DNA of 64,000 nt from Paramagnetospirillum marisnigri (GTDB taxonomy: Bacteria > Pseudomonadota > Alphaproteobacteria > Rhodospirillales > Magnetospirillaceae): the NCBI RefSeq assembly GCF_001650715.1, contig NZ_LWQT01000040.1:34727-98726 (forward strand), written 5' to 3'. Positions 26,062 through 36,903 of the stretch are shown here, in pieces. The notes beneath the pieces are model-generated. The model was given only the letters and a program-made list of their open reading frames with translations, ran no database searches and was not told the DNA's origin. A program made the translations under genes and the position numbers. Positions within the stretch are counted from its first letter, which is position 1. Each line of letters starts with the position of its first letter.

Positions 26062-27480
26062 TCAGATGCGGTAGCCCAGCCGCACGCTGCCCCAATGGCG
26101 TCCCTGGACGGTAATGGGGGCCGAGACGTCCTTCATCATCACGAATTTGCCGCCGCCCATGTCGCGCCGATAGGTCTGCAACAGGAAACTCTTGGTATTG
26201 CGCCCGGCATTGAGGCCGGTGCGGTCGTTGAAGATTCGGCGGTTGCGGCAATTGGCGTTGTTCCACACCGGGTCGGCGCCCTGGGGCTGCGACACCCGCT
26301 TGTTATGGGTGGGAATGAAGCCGTTGCGGTCGCAGGAACAGCAAAACGCCACCCGCTCGTCCAGGGTCAGATTGGCTTCCTGGAATTCAGGCAGCACCTG
26401 ATCCGTGAAATTGACGAACTTCGTCATATGCTGCACCGGATTGCTGCCGGGGATGGGCTGATAGGATTCATCGAACAGGTCGGCAAGGCTGATGCGGCCC
26501 TTGGCCACCGCCTCCTCGAAGGTCAGCGAAACCTTGCGGGCGGTCTCGCACACCGTCTCGATGAACGGCGTGTCAGCGGTGCGGAAGCCCGAGGCGGCGA
26601 TGTAGCACATCAGTTCCTCGGAATTGCCCAGCAGCGACGAGATGCGTTCGTCGGCCTTGAGCAAGCTTTCCGTGGTCATGGCCACGCCTTCAAAGAACTT
26701 GTCGATCTCAGCCATGACGTCCTGGCACTGGGACAGGGACTGCGAGGCGGCCTGGGAGATGTCTCCCACCTTGGCCTCCACCGAGTCGATGGCCTGGCCG
26801 AACACCGAGACGGCATTGTTGATGACGCCGACGCCCGAGCCGACCGAATCGGCCATCTTCAGGGTGTCGGTGGAAGTCTCGATCAGGGTGGTGACCGATC
26901 CGGACAGGTTCTGCACCGTATTGTCGATGCCGGTGGTCACATCGGCGGTCTGGCGCGCCAGGGTCTTGACCTCGGTGGCGACCACGGCGAAGCCCTTGCC
27001 GGCATCACCTGCCCGCGCCGCCTCGATGGTGGCGTTCAATGCCAGAAGATTGGTCTGACGCGCGATCTTCTGGATATTGCGCGACATGGAGCTGACTTCG
27101 CCCAGCGCGCCTTCCAGGCCTTCCAATTGCTGCTCGATACCCTGGACCGCGCCCACCAGGGTGTTGACCCCCGCCAGGGCTGAATCGATGGTCTGGAGCG
27201 AGTCGGCGGATTGTTGCCCCGCCTGAAGGGTCAATGTCCGGGTTTCCTGCCCCGCCACATCGATCAGGCCGATGGTGTCGACCATGGCATGGGCGATGCT
27301 TTTCAGATGGGAAAAAAGTTGTTCCTGATGTTTGACGAAGCGGGTCAGCCCGTCCATGGTGCCCGCGATGTCGGCCACCTCGAGACTGAGGCTATCAATC
27401 CGCTTGAGAACTTCCGTCGCGAAGGAATCAGCGCTTTCCCGCGCCGGGGAATCCCCGCCGTCCAGACCTGCCATGTTCAT
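26062..27480 (-). CDS. Soluble methyl-accepting chemotaxis protein
   Basis: 472 residues, no membrane helix, so cytoplasmic. Residues 30-290 are a coiled-coil signalling domain with the hairpin tip [31 protein letters not shown], which contacts CheA/CheW. The C-terminal 170 residues form a sensor domain with [20 protein letters not shown] and a final [13 protein letters not shown] block; the CCSCD/NCRN cysteines may bind a metal or cofactor (inference). Having the sensor after the signalling domain is known for soluble receptors. The ATG at 27480 is chosen for its GGGAG ribosome site. Confidence 0.92.
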   Translation of the reverse strand: MNMAGLDGGDSPARESADSFATEVLKRIDSLSLEVADIAGTMDGLTRFVKHQEQLFSHLKSIAHAMVDTIGLIDVAGQETRTLTLQAGQQSADSLQTIDSALAGVNTLVGAVQGIEQQLEGLEGALGEVSSMSRNIQKIARQTNLLALNATIEAARAGDAGKGFAVVATEVKTLARQTADVTTGIDNTVQNLSGSVTTLIETSTDTLKMADSVGSGVGVINNAVSVFGQAIDSVEAKVGDISQAASQSLSQCQDVMAEIDKFFEGVAMTTESLLKADERISSLLGNSEELMCYIAASGFRTADTPFIETVCETARKVSLTFEEAVAKGRISLADLFDESYQPIPGSNPVQHMTKFVNFTDQVLPEFQEANLTLDERVAFCCSCDRNGFIPTHNKRVSQPQGADPVWNNANCRNRRIFNDRTGLNAGRNTKSFLLQTYRRDMGGGKFVMMKDVSAPITVQGRHWGSVRLGYRI

Positions 27481-27569
27481 TGTCTCCCGGAACATATGCG
27501 CCAGTGGCGGCACTTCTATTCGAGTCCCTTAACCACTATAGGCAATAAACCCCATCGTCCCGGCATGCG

Positions 27570-27806
27570 TCAATCAGAATGGGGAGGTCGGGATTGGAAA
27601 CGCCTGACCGTTACGGGTAGGGAAGATGCCTCCCCCTCCTCTTTCGAAGGCTGGGCCACGGCAGCCGGTCCCGGGCGATTCTTCGCCTGATTGGTGAAGC
27701 GAAAGCGCCCCGCCAGCACACACCCCTTCATCCCGGGGTCGCAGGGCCGCCCCGCCACCTTGCCGCAACGCCCGTCGGTTTCATGCGCACATCCCCAACC
27801 GCTCAT
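27570..27806 (-). CDS. Small cysteine-containing protein
   Basis: 78 residues. GCAHETDGRC and RPCDPGMKGCVLAGRF hold four Cys in the first 28 residues, spaced like a small metal-binding domain. The second half is hydrophilic and Pro-rich. GGAGG lies 5 nt before the ATG, and the gene follows the acidic repeat protein by 11 bp, so it is almost certainly translated from the same mRNA. The rest of the gap to the chemoreceptor start (27481-27569) holds nothing I recognise. Function unknown. Confidence 0.65.
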   Translation of the reverse strand: MSGWGCAHETDGRCGKVAGRPCDPGMKGCVLAGRFRFTNQAKNRPGPAAVAQPSKEEGEASSLPVTVRRFQSRPPHSD

Positions 27807-27817
27807 TCCGGCCTCCG

Positions 27818-30800
27818 TCAGATTCGTCCCAGCGGCAATGGCGCCGCGCCCTGCGGCTTGCCACCGTCCGGCGCGGCCGGAGGATTGGCGACGGACTTCA
27901 TCAGTTTGACGATCTCGTCGCGGGACTTGGCCGCCGCATCCACGATGGGGCGGAAACCGCCAGTATCGGCAATTCTGTCCAACAATGCCTTGATGTGGGC
28001 CAAGTTGACCAGCGCGGCCTCGCGCCGGGCGGGTCCGAACCCGTCCACCATCCTGCGGGCATGGACAGGCATGCGGCGCAGCAACCCCAGTCGGCGGCCG
28101 GACAGAACCTTGAACTCCATCACCCGTGCCAGCAGGTCGATATTATGGCCAGGATGGATGCTTTCGAAGAGATGCTCGACCAACTCTATCTCGCCGAAAT
28201 CCAGACTGAGGAAATTGATCTGCGATGCCTGCCACGCGGCGATGAAATCGGCGATGGCGGCCAGCCTCTGCACCATGGCGTCCTGGAACACCCGGGCGTC
28301 GAGCATGCGCCAGGCCTTGGCCGAGGCCATGGGCAGTTTTCCGGGCAGGCCGAAATTGCGCGACAGGTTGATGCAGACCGCCAACAGGGCGCGGCTGTCG
28401 ATGTTCTTTGCCCCGCGCGGCCAGCATTCATGCAGCAGGTCCTGGGCCACGAAATCATCGGCAGGCGTCAGCAGCAACCGGGCCAGGGCATCGATGCGAT
28501 CCGGCATCTCAAGGGAACCCGCTCCCTCGGGCGTGGCGGCGGCGATCAGCTTGACCATGTCGTCAAGGGCCATTTCCACCGATGGCTGTTGCGGCGGTGG
28601 CACGAAGCGCTCATCCAGCACCAGCACGTCCTGATCGTCGTCCGATGGTGCATATTCGCCCGAATCGCCTTCGCCGGACAGACCAGCGGAGCCAGGCTCC
28701 TGCGGCGATGCCCCGGCCGAGGTCTGGGACTCCATCAGGGCCGCCAGGACGCCTTCCAACAATTCTCGATTGCTGGGCTGCGACGCCCCATCCCCGGCCC
28801 TGGCCTCCGACACGATGGGCTGATCCGTGGCGATGCCTTGCGCAGACAAGGCATTGAGCACCTGGAGCAGAAGATGCTCGCCATTGGATGAGGATGGGTC
28901 TGACCCGAGTCCTGGATTGGGCTGGGGATTGGGCTGGGGATTGGGCTGGGGATCGGCCGTCGAGGCCAGTGGAACCAGGCCCCCCCCCTTGCCGTCATCC
29001 TCGGCCACTTCGTCCGCCAGCAGGGCTTCGATATCAATTTCCGTCGCCAATGCTGGCTTTGGAGTGACCGGAGGAACCTTTGCCACCATGTCCGGAACCG
29101 GGACATCATCCTCGGCCTCGTCCGCCAGCAATGCCTCGATATCAATCTCGGCGTCAGGTTTCGCCGCCGGAACCTCCACCTCCATGTCCAGGACCAGGAC
29201 GTCGTCCTCGTCCTCCGCCTCGTCCGCCAGCAACGCCTCGATATCAATCTCGGTGTCAGGCTTCGCCGCCGGAACCTCCACCTCCATGTCCAGGACCAGG
29301 ACATCGTCCTCCACCGCCGAAACTTCCGGTTCGGGCGTGGGTTCGGGGTCCGGGACGGGCTCCGGTTCCACCACCATCTCCAAGACCAGGACGTCGTCCT
29401 CGTCCTCCACCGCCGAGACGTCCGGTTCAGGCGCGGGTTCGGGCTCCGGGACGGATTCCGGCTCGACCTCCATCTCCAGGACCAGGACGTCGTTCTCGTC
29501 CTCCACCGCCGAGACTTCAGGTTCAGGTTCAGGTTCAGGTTCGGGTTCGGGTTCGGGGGCCGGGACGGGTTCCGGCTCCACCTCCATCTCCAGGACCAGG
29601 ACGTCGTCCTCGTCCTCCACCGCCGAGACGTCCGGTTCGGGCGTGGGTTCGGGCTCCGGGACGGGCTCCGGTTCCACCACCATCTCCAAGACCAGGACGT
29701 CGTCCTCGTCCTCCACCGCCGAGACGTCCGGTTCGGGCGCGGGTTCGGGGTCAGGGACAGGGACGGGGTCCGGCTCCACCTCCATCTCCAGGACCAAAAC
29801 GTCGTCCTCGTCCTCAACCGCCGAGACTTCCGGTTCGGGTTCGGGCGTGGGTTCGGGGTCAGGGTCAGGGACAGGGTCCGGCTCCACCACCATGTCCAGG
29901 ACCAAAACGTCGTCCTCGTCCTCAATCGCCGAGACTTCCGGTTCGGGCGCGGGTTCGGGGTCAGGGTCAGGGACAGGGTCCGGCTCCACCTCCATCTCCA
30001 GGACCAAAACGTCGTCCTCGTCCTCAACCGCCGAGACTTCCGGTTCGGGCGCGGGTTCGGGGTCGGGGACGGGGTCCGGCTCCACCTCCATCTCCAGGAC
30101 CAAAACGTCGTCCCCGTCCTCAACCGCCGAGACTTCCGGTTCGGGCGCGGGTTCGGGGTCGGGGACGGGATCCGGCTCCACCTCCATCTCCAGGACCAAA
30201 ACGTCGTCCTCGTCCTCAACCGCCGAGACTTCCGGTTCGGGTTCGGGCGTGGGTTCGGGGTCGGGGACGGGTTCCGGCTCCACCTCCATCTCTAGGACCA
30301 AAACGTCGTCCTCGTCCTCCACCGCCGAGACTTCCGGTTCGGGTTCGGGCGTGGGTTCCAAGGGGGAATCGGGGGGCAATGGGGAGAGCGAAGCCGCCGG
30401 GCGACGGCCGAAAAGCCGTTCCAGCAGGCTGGGGCGCATTCGATCGGGCAGCAGGGGGGCTTCGCCCGCCAAGGCCGTCGGGATAGCATCGATCCCGGTG
30501 GTGATCAGGATGGAGGGGGCCGCTTCTTCTGGCGCGGAAGCGACGCGGTCATGCTCGGCATTTTCGAGCGGTTCCGGCTCGGCGGCTGGACTCTCGGGTC
30601 CAGGCAGCGGCGTCTCTTGCGCGGACGAGTCCGGCGATGCGGTTGGAACGGCCTCGGCCCGGTTTTTCCCCGCCCGAGTGATGCGGCGGTCCAAGATGCG
30701 CTGCATGGGGCTGCGGCGACCGGTTGGCACCCGGATGTCGGCGCTCGCCAATCCCTCGGTATCGTTATGGGAAAGGTCGGCCAAGGCCTTGGCCAGCAGG

Positions 30801-30874
30801 TCGCCAAACGCCTCCGGCGGCGTCGACACGGTCGCCGGATCATCAAGCAAGCTGGAATCCGACCGAGTCTGCAT
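27818..30874 (-). CDS. Giant acidic repeat protein, function unknown
   Basis: 1018 residues. An N-terminal part (1-180) contains LERLFGRRP and a Leu-rich start ([12 protein letters not shown]). Residues 181-535 hold 11 imperfect copies of a 32-38-residue unit with the core [14 protein letters not shown] and a spacer of alternating Pro and Glu/Asp ([10 protein letters not shown]). Residues 525-620 hold three copies of a second unit ([17 protein letters not shown]). A further DVLVLDE core is at about 749. QPNP repeats occur at 643-654. Residues 760-980 are a predicted helical globular domain ([41 protein letters not shown]). No signal peptide. It is extremely acidic and Pro-rich, like scaffold proteins such as PopZ or MamJ in composition only. 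Not recognised. Confidence 0.85.
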   Translation of the reverse strand: MQTRSDSSLLDDPATVSTPPEAFGDLLAKALADLSHNDTEGLASADIRVPTGRRSPMQRILDRRITRAGKNRAEAVPTASPDSSAQETPLPGPESPAAEPEPLENAEHDRVASAPEEAAPSILITTGIDAIPTALAGEAPLLPDRMRPSLLERLFGRRPAASLSPLPPDSPLEPTPEPEPEVSAVEDEDDVLVLEMEVEPEPVPDPEPTPEPEPEVSAVEDEDDVLVLEMEVEPDPVPDPEPAPEPEVSAVEDGDDVLVLEMEVEPDPVPDPEPAPEPEVSAVEDEDDVLVLEMEVEPDPVPDPDPEPAPEPEVSAIEDEDDVLVLDMVVEPDPVPDPDPEPTPEPEPEVSAVEDEDDVLVLEMEVEPDPVPVPDPEPAPEPDVSAVEDEDDVLVLEMVVEPEPVPEPEPTPEPDVSAVEDEDDVLVLEMEVEPEPVPAPEPEPEPEPEPEPEVSAVEDENDVLVLEMEVEPESVPEPEPAPEPDVSAVEDEDDVLVLEMVVEPEPVPDPEPTPEPEVSAVEDDVLVLDMEVEVPAAKPDTEIDIEALLADEAEDEDDVLVLDMEVEVPAAKPDAEIDIEALLADEAEDDVPVPDMVAKVPPVTPKPALATEIDIEALLADEVAEDDGKGGGLVPLASTADPQPNPQPNPQPNPGLGSDPSSSNGEHLLLQVLNALSAQGIATDQPIVSEARAGDGASQPSNRELLEGVLAALMESQTSAGASPQEPGSAGLSGEGDSGEYAPSDDDQDVLVLDERFVPPPQQPSVEMALDDMVKLIAAATPEGAGSLEMPDRIDALARLLLTPADDFVAQDLLHECWPRGAKNIDSRALLAVCINLSRNFGLPGKLPMASAKAWRMLDARVFQDAMVQRLAAIADFIAAWQASQINFLSLDFGEIELVEHLFESIHPGHNIDLLARVMEFKVLSGRRLGLLRRMPVHARRMVDGFGPARREAALVNLAHIKALLDRIADTGGFRPIVDAAAKSRDEIVKLMKSVANPPAAPDGGKPQGAAPLPLGRI
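29014..30345 (-). repeat. In-frame tandem repeats inside the acidic protein gene
   Basis: About eleven 96-114-bp units followed by three units of a second type, all preserving frame. Several neighbouring copies (for example the ones near 30000-30200) are almost identical at DNA level, which shows recent expansion by slippage or unequal recombination. The opposite strand therefore shows long Ser/Gly-rich open frames that are not genes. Confidence 0.9.
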
Positions 30875-30886
30875 AATGTGCCCAGC

Positions 30887-31732
30887 CTATGGCAGCCCGG
30901 TTAATAATGCCTTTTCGTCCAGAGCCCGCGCCAGTGCGCAAAAGCCTTCCACGGATATCTCTTCCGCTCGGGCGGTGCCCGGCAAGCCCGCGACATCCAA
31001 CAAGGCTTCGGCATTGCCCAACTGCCGCAGGCTGGAGCGCAGCATCTTGCGGCGTTGGCCGAAGGCGGCGGCGGTCACCCGCTCAAGGGTTTCGAACCGG
31101 GCCGGGGCCAGCGGCGTGGCGCGCGGGACGATCTCGGCCACCGTGCTGGTCACCGCCGGGGGCGGGGTAAAGGCGCGGCGGTCGACGTTGAACAGGGCCC
31201 GCACCTCGCACCGCCACTGGGTGATCACCGACAGTCGCCCGTAATGGGGCGAGCGCGGCTCGGCGACCAGACGGTCGACCACCTCCTTCTGGAACATCAG
31301 GACCATGCGCTCGAAAGCATCGGCCCGGCGCAGCCAGGCCAGCAGCAGCACGGTGGAAATGTTGTAGGGCAGATTGGCGACGATCTTGCGCGGAGCCTCG
31401 CCCAAGGCGGCGCAGTCCACCGCCAGGGCATCGGCGGCCATGATCTCCAGGCGGCCGGGATAGGCGTCGGAAATTTCCTGCTGAATGGCGATGGCGCGGT
31501 CGTCGCGCTCCACCGCGATCACCCGCTGTGCCCCGGCATCGAGCAAGGCCCGGGTCAGCCCGCCGGGGCCGGGGCCGATCTCGATCACCGTCCCCACCGA
31601 CAGGTCCCCCGCCGCCCGGGCGATCCGCCCGGTCAGGTTCAGGTCGAACAGGAAATGCTGGCCCAGCGACTTGCGGGCGTCCAGCCCATGGCGGGCGATG
31701 ACCTCGCGCAGCGGCGGCAGTTCGGCGCTCAT
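30887..31732 (-). CDS. rsmA: 16S rRNA dimethyladenosine transferase
   Basis: 281 residues. Dimethylates two adjacent adenines near the 3' end of 16S rRNA. Motifs: [21 protein letters not shown] (SAM motif I), AVERDDRA and the NLPYNIST catalytic loop. ATGA overlap with pdxA upstream, as commonly seen. Last gene of the lptF-lptD-surA-pdxA-rsmA run. Confidence 0.97.
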   Translation of the reverse strand: MSAELPPLREVIARHGLDARKSLGQHFLFDLNLTGRIARAAGDLSVGTVIEIGPGPGGLTRALLDAGAQRVIAVERDDRAIAIQQEISDAYPGRLEIMAADALAVDCAALGEAPRKIVANLPYNISTVLLLAWLRRADAFERMVLMFQKEVVDRLVAEPRSPHYGRLSVITQWRCEVRALFNVDRRAFTPPPAVTSTVAEIVPRATPLAPARFETLERVTAAAFGQRRKMLRSSLRQLGNAEALLDVAGLPGTARAEEISVEGFCALARALDEKALLTGLP

Positions 31733-32745
31733 GACCGCTTCGCCCGATTGGCGGCGATCATGGCCGCGGTGTCCAGCGCCGCGATCAGGCTGTCGGGGTT
31801 AGCCCGCCCGGTTCCCGCCAGATCGAAGGCGGTGCCGTGATCGGGCGAGGTGCGCACGAAGGGCAGGCCCAGGGTGATGTTGACGCCGCCGTCGAAGTCG
31901 ATGGTCTTGATGGGGATCAGCGCCTGGTCGTGATACATGCACAGGGCGACGTCATAGCCTTGGCGGGCGCGGGCGTGAAACAGGGTATCCGAGGGCAGCG
32001 GACCGACCGCGTCGATGCCGAGACGGCGCAGCTCCGCCACCGCCGGTGCCACGATATCTTCGTCCTCGCGGCCCATGGCGCCGCCTTCCCCCGCATGGGG
32101 ATTGAGTCCGGCCACCGCCAGCCGGGGCCGCTCGATGCCGAAATCCCGCTCCAGCGCCCGGGCCGTGACCGTTCCCACCGCCACGATATCGTCGATCCGC
32201 AGGCTTCGAATGGCCTCGGCCAGTCCCACATGGATGGTGACCGGGACCACCCGCAGCCCCGGGCAGGCCAGCATCATGACCTCGCGCAAGGCTCCGTCAC
32301 CCACCAGGGCCGCCAGGAACTCGGTATGGCCGGGGAAGGAAAAGCCGCCCTGATACATCACCCCCTTATGAATGGGATTGGTGACCACGGCGCAGGCCGC
32401 GCCCGACCGGGCCAGGGCCACCGCCCGCTCGATGGAGGCTTGAACGGCCGCGACATTGGCCGGATCGGCTCTCCCAGGCTCCACCGGGATTGCCAGGGGC
32501 TGGGCCAGGACGGGCAGGGCGTGCGCAAAGGCGTCCACCGCGTCGTGGGCATGGCGAATCTCGCGGAGGGAAACCATCAGCCCCAGGCGGCGAGACAGCC
32601 GCTCGAGGCGATCCGGATCGTCGATCACGAAGAAGGGATGAGCCCCGGCCGTCCGGCGGGCCCAGGCCATCAAGGTTATGTCGCCGCCGATCCCGGCGGG
32701 CTCGCCCATGGTCAGGGCGAGCGGCGGCAAGCCCGGATCACTCAC
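31729..32745 (-). CDS. pdxA: 4-hydroxythreonine-4-phosphate dehydrogenase
   Basis: 338 residues; pyridoxal phosphate synthesis. Contains [12 protein letters not shown] at the start, the metal-binding histidines in GHTEF and CMYHDQ, and the [17 protein letters not shown] block. The start is GTG at 32745, 4 bp after surA; it fits the family N-terminus exactly. Stop overlaps rsmA. Confidence 0.97.
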   Translation of the reverse strand: MSDPGLPPLALTMGEPAGIGGDITLMAWARRTAGAHPFFVIDDPDRLERLSRRLGLMVSLREIRHAHDAVDAFAHALPVLAQPLAIPVEPGRADPANVAAVQASIERAVALARSGAACAVVTNPIHKGVMYQGGFSFPGHTEFLAALVGDGALREVMMLACPGLRVVPVTIHVGLAEAIRSLRIDDIVAVGTVTARALERDFGIERPRLAVAGLNPHAGEGGAMGREDEDIVAPAVAELRRLGIDAVGPLPSDTLFHARARQGYDVALCMYHDQALIPIKTIDFDGGVNITLGLPFVRTSPDHGTAFDLAGTGRANPDSLIAALDTAAMIAANRAKRS

Positions 32746-32749
32746 GCGG

Positions 32750-34024
32750 TCACAGCCTGAATTCGACGAAGGCGGCCCGACGCAGGTCGCGGAGATAGCG
32801 CTTTCCCTGCAGTTCCAGGCGCTCTTCCTCGATCTGGCGACGGATCACGTCACGCGACGGCAACGCCCCCGCCTGCCCCAGCGCGGTACGCGAGCAGACC
32901 ATATAGACGAAATAGCCCTCGGGTGATTCCACCGGGCGAGAGGGGGTTTCCAAGGCGATATCCTTGACCACGGCCAGCACCTGGGGCGGAAGTTCCGATT
33001 TGCGCCCGTTTTCCATGCGGCCGAAGGCATCGCTTCCCAGCTTGCGGCCGAACTCCTCGAAATCGCGGCAGCCCTTGATGGGCTGGGTCAGTTCCGTCGC
33101 CTTCGCCTTCAACTGCTCGGGCGAGGGACCGCCGCTGGCGACCGGGCGCGGAAACAACACCTGGGCAATGGTCATGGTTTCGTCATCGGCCAGATGGGCC
33201 CCCGCGATACGCTTGTCCAGCACGGTGACGATGTTGAAACCGGTTCCCACCCGGATCAGGGGGCTGACATCGCCCTTGTTCATTCCGGCCACGGCGGACT
33301 TGATCTCGTCGTCGATGGCGGTATCGATCACCCAGCCCAGCATGCCGCCGTTGCCGGCGCTGCCCGATTGGGAGAACTGCCGGGCCAGGGCGGGAAAGGG
33401 CGCCCCGGCGCGAACCTGTTCCAGCAGGCGCTCGCCCAGCTTGCGGGCTTCTTCCTCCTGCTTGGGATTGTCCACCGCCAGGAAAATCTCGGCCAGCATG
33501 TATTCCGGCCGCCCGATCCGCTGCTTCAGGAGGTCGATGCGATCGGTGATCTCGTCCTCGCCCACCTTGATATTGGGGCCGAGAACCCGGCTCATCACCC
33601 GAACCCAGGTGACGTCGGCGCGAATCTGCTCGCGCACCGCGTCCACATCGACACCGGCCTGACGCAGCGAGGCCAGCAATTGACCAGGGCGCATGCGGTT
33701 GCCACGCTCGATATTGGCGATGCTGCGGTTGATCTCGTCGGCACCGATATTGACCTTGACCCGTGAGGCCTCCTGCATCTGGAGACGCTCGTCCACCATC
33801 TTGCGCAGCACCTGTGGCACCGCCCTGCGCCGATTCTCCAGGGAGTCCTGCAGGTTGGACATGACGATAGCCAGCTTGAGCCGGGCTTCCAGATCCCTGA
33901 CGGTGATCATGTCGTCATTGACCAGGGCGGCGATGCGGTCGACCTCCTGGGCAGAAGCCGGAACGGCGGTGCCCAGCAACAAGAGCAGGCAGGTGGCGGT
34001 GACAGCGACAATACGAGCCAGCAT
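32750..34024 (-). CDS. surA: Periplasmic chaperone/peptidyl-prolyl isomerase SurA
   Basis: 424 residues. Sec signal (ends AQEVD), a SurA N-terminal domain (AALVNDDMITVRDLEARL), one recognisable parvulin domain in the middle (about 175-275; GMLGWV and GFNIVTVLDKR), and a second degenerate one. It assists outer-membrane protein folding and is encoded next to its best-known client, LptD. Typical order lptD-surA-pdxA-rsmA. Confidence 0.92.
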   Translation of the reverse strand: MLARIVAVTATCLLLLLGTAVPASAQEVDRIAALVNDDMITVRDLEARLKLAIVMSNLQDSLENRRRAVPQVLRKMVDERLQMQEASRVKVNIGADEINRSIANIERGNRMRPGQLLASLRQAGVDVDAVREQIRADVTWVRVMSRVLGPNIKVGEDEITDRIDLLKQRIGRPEYMLAEIFLAVDNPKQEEEARKLGERLLEQVRAGAPFPALARQFSQSGSAGNGGMLGWVIDTAIDDEIKSAVAGMNKGDVSPLIRVGTGFNIVTVLDKRIAGAHLADDETMTIAQVLFPRPVASGGPSPEQLKAKATELTQPIKGCRDFEEFGRKLGSDAFGRMENGRKSELPPQVLAVVKDIALETPSRPVESPEGYFVYMVCSRTALGQAGALPSRDVIRRQIEEERLELQGKRYLRDLRRAAFVEFRL

Positions 34025-34078
34025 ACCGGCAATCCTCTGTTCCTTCCGGGAGGCAAGCCCCGGAACGGTGTGGCGGAA

Positions 34079-36886
34079 TTAGAACAGGCCGAGCGGAGCC
34101 TCGCCCAGGGTCTTCAGCACAAAAGTGAGAGTCGCATTATATCCCGACAGCAGGCCCGGAGCATCGGTGTAGTACCGGCTCATGGCCGCCACGATGGCGA
34201 AGCACTCGTCATTATAGGTGGTGTTGGCGGTCCAACTGAGGGTGCCGCCATCCTTGGTCAGGTCCTGGCTCATGGACGCCGTCGCCTTCCAGTATTGCGA
34301 CAGGGCCGAACTTGCGGAGTAGCTCAGATACTGGCGGCGTGGATAGATGTCCCCCGCGGTGGACGACACCGAGGACAGATAGCCATAGGTGGCGGCTAGG
34401 CTGAGGGCGGGCGGCCCCACCGACACGGTGGATTCGTTGCGCCGCAATTGCAGGGAATTCTTGTCCAGCCGGAAACGGCTGTTCAGGGCAAGAGTACCGG
34501 TGGGGGCCACGTCCACCCGGCCAAGGAAGTCCGAGAAGGTATCGGTGAAGCCGCTGGTGGGACCAAAGGTGGCGTCGGCATTACGCCGCCAGCCCTGGGC
34601 CGCCTGCACCCCCAGGCGACCGCCCCGCGCCGGATAACCGGACCATTTGAGACCATAGCCGCCCCGCAGGCCGCCCTCGACCCGGTCGAGGCCCACCAGG
34701 CGGTTGGGCCGCACCACATTGGTCTCGTCCAGTTCGAAGGCCAGGGAATCCTCATTGGGGATCTTGTCGTCGTTGCCGCCACGCGGGCTCATGGCCACCA
34801 TGGCCACCGGCTCGATCACCTGCGACATGACGGTCCCCTGGCGGGCGAAGGGATAGCGCCAGTTCATGGAGACTTCCGGCACCGCGCGCCCCGCCGTCAC
34901 CTCGCCGGAATAGTTCTGCAGATGCTCGGAGCGATAGCCGTCGCCGCGCATGCTGGTGGTCAGGCTCACCACCTGCCCATCCGGCGAGGTCATGGGCAAG
35001 GTCCAGCCGGTACGGTGCGAGATGCGCTGCGCCACGGTACCGCGCGAGCGGGTATAGGACAGCACGTCGCTGTCGAAGGTCCAGTAGCTGTTGGCCCATC
35101 CCGGTTCGCTGATGGCCTGATGCATGAAGTGGGGCAGCACCACGGGCGACTTCGAATTATCCGTCACCACCCGATGCCCCTGGAACGACATGGCCTCGGC
35201 CATGGCGTAGTTGCGCCGCCCGAAGCCTTCCACATAGGGCCGGGTCAGCAGCCAGGGCCGGTCGTTCTCGGTGCGGATGCGATAGAGGTTGCGATAGACC
35301 TCGTCCGACTGGTACTGCGCCTGCCAACCGGCCCGCCAGGTGCGGTCAAGCTCGTACAATCCCTTGGATTCCACATGGCCGCGAATCTTGCCGTCGTCCT
35401 TGTCGGCGGTGATGCTGCCCACCGACTTGGCCTCGCCGCGCACGCCGCGCCAGCGATGCTCGCCCAGCAGGTGGACATGCTGCAGTGTGGCGGTGGCCAG
35501 ATCGTCGGGATCGGACTTGGTCACCTTCACCGACTTGGAATCCGGCATCATGAAGCGCGGCACCAGGGTGAAATCCTCATGATCGGACATCACGAAAAAG
35601 TAGGGCGTGGTGAACGAGGTCCCCAGGGTACTGTTATAGCCCATTGTTGGCGCCAGGAAGCCGCTCTTGCGCTTCACCGTCGGATCGGGATGGGACAGAT
35701 AGGGCGTATAGAGTACGGGAATACCCAGCATCTCGACCCAGGCATCGCGGTATTCCACCTGGGCCTCGGCCTGGTTGTGGGTCACCCGCAACGCCTTGGC
35801 CTGCCACAGCGGCGTCCGCCCGGGATCGTCGCGGCAGGGCTCGCAGGCGGTATAGCTCACCCGTTCGAAATCGGTCCGGTCGCCGCCATAGCGTTGGGCC
35901 GACACCGCCGTGAGGCGCGAATTGTCAGCCATGATCAGGCGCAGATTCTCGGCGACGCCGTTCTTGAAGTCGCCGGTCAGCTCGAAATAGTCGGCCTGGG
36001 TGATCTCGCCGGTGGGCTCGGTCAGCACCACATTGCCCGACGCCCCCATCAGGTCCTTCTTCAGGTTGTAGGACACGGTGTCGGCGGTGATGGTACGCCC
36101 GCTCTGGACCATCTCGACTCGGCCCTTGGCGGTCACCACCTCGAAAACCCGGTCATATAGGACCTGATCGGCTTCCATGTGAACCGGCGGCGCCGAGCCC
36201 TCCTGGTCGCGCTCCAGCTTGGCCTTGGGCGAGGGAATGATGCGCGAGGGGCGCCGCAGCCCGACGGCATCGGGGCTGATATCGGCCGGTTCCATGGAAA
36301 CCGAGACCCCACGTCGACGGGCCTGGGCCGCCGTCTCCTCCGCCTGGGCGGGCAGGCCGCCGCCGGGCGTGACGGTGGCGCGCAGACGCGGAGCCACAGC
36401 CCCCGGTGCCGGGGCCGTCTCGGCGGCGGGAGCCGACGGGCGAGGGGCTGGCGCCGCGACCGGTTGACCCGGCGACTGGGCGGCGGAGCGCGGACGAACG
36501 GCGGCGGGCGCGCTGGTTTCCTCGCCCCAGGCCTGGCCCCAGCCTCCCACCTCGGGATAGGCCTGCCCCATTTCATCGGTGAGCGGCGGCGCCGGACGCG
36601 ACACCACCGGAACCGGCGACGGCGCCAGCGGCAGGCTTGGCAGGGCGGCGGCGGGTGGCGGCGGCACATAGGACGGCGCCACATAGGAGGGAATCGGTGC
36701 CGCCGGACGCGGCCGCACCGGCGGAGCCGAACGGACCGGCATGTCGTCCTCGCCCCAGGCCTGCCCCCATCCCCCCACCTCGGGATAGGCGACGCCGCCA
36801 TCGGAGACATCGGCGCGGGCGGCCCCGGCCAGCGCCGTCGACGCCACCAGCAGGGCAAACAGGGAAAGGGGAGAGGATCGTGACAA
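34079..36886 (-). CDS. lptD: LPS-assembly outer-membrane protein LptD
   Basis: 935 residues. Sec signal, then a Pro/Ala-rich N-terminal region (30-230) absent from most LptDs that holds two exact copies of the 13-mer YPEVGGWGQAWGE (residues 34-46 and 110-122). The OstA/LptA-like jellyroll follows (MEADQVLYDRVFEVVTAKG), then the C-terminal 26-strand-type barrel with TACEPCRDDPGRTPLW. The start is TTG at 36886 with GAGG 6 nt upstream; no ATG fits before the signal peptide. Inserts LPS into the outer membrane together with LptE. Confidence 0.93.
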   Translation of the reverse strand: MSRSSPLSLFALLVASTALAGAARADVSDGGVAYPEVGGWGQAWGEDDMPVRSAPPVRPRPAAPIPSYVAPSYVPPPPAAALPSLPLAPSPVPVVSRPAPPLTDEMGQAYPEVGGWGQAWGEETSAPAAVRPRSAAQSPGQPVAAPAPRPSAPAAETAPAPGAVAPRLRATVTPGGGLPAQAEETAAQARRRGVSVSMEPADISPDAVGLRRPSRIIPSPKAKLERDQEGSAPPVHMEADQVLYDRVFEVVTAKGRVEMVQSGRTITADTVSYNLKKDLMGASGNVVLTEPTGEITQADYFELTGDFKNGVAENLRLIMADNSRLTAVSAQRYGGDRTDFERVSYTACEPCRDDPGRTPLWQAKALRVTHNQAEAQVEYRDAWVEMLGIPVLYTPYLSHPDPTVKRKSGFLAPTMGYNSTLGTSFTTPYFFVMSDHEDFTLVPRFMMPDSKSVKVTKSDPDDLATATLQHVHLLGEHRWRGVRGEAKSVGSITADKDDGKIRGHVESKGLYELDRTWRAGWQAQYQSDEVYRNLYRIRTENDRPWLLTRPYVEGFGRRNYAMAEAMSFQGHRVVTDNSKSPVVLPHFMHQAISEPGWANSYWTFDSDVLSYTRSRGTVAQRISHRTGWTLPMTSPDGQVVSLTTSMRGDGYRSEHLQNYSGEVTAGRAVPEVSMNWRYPFARQGTVMSQVIEPVAMVAMSPRGGNDDKIPNEDSLAFELDETNVVRPNRLVGLDRVEGGLRGGYGLKWSGYPARGGRLGVQAAQGWRRNADATFGPTSGFTDTFSDFLGRVDVAPTGTLALNSRFRLDKNSLQLRRNESTVSVGPPALSLAATYGYLSSVSSTAGDIYPRRQYLSYSASSALSQYWKATASMSQDLTKDGGTLSWTANTTYNDECFAIVAAMSRYYTDAPGLLSGYNATLTFVLKTLGEAPLGLF

Positions 36887-36903
36887 GGCGGGCCTCGGCC
36901 GGT

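Noticed and set aside
29014..30345. Regular repeats that might be a CRISPR array
   Set aside because: Units are imperfect, 96-114 bp, in frame and coding; there are no unique spacers and no cas genes.
27818..30874. Identification as magnetosome protein MamJ
   Set aside because: Only acidic repeat composition is shared; no other magnetosome gene lies in the window and the C-terminal domain differs.
28827..31244. Ser/Gly-rich long open frame on the plus strand, and a Pro/Arg-rich frame at 29080-30486
   Set aside because: Both are shadows of the repeat gene on the minus strand; they have no ribosome site and only low-complexity sequence.
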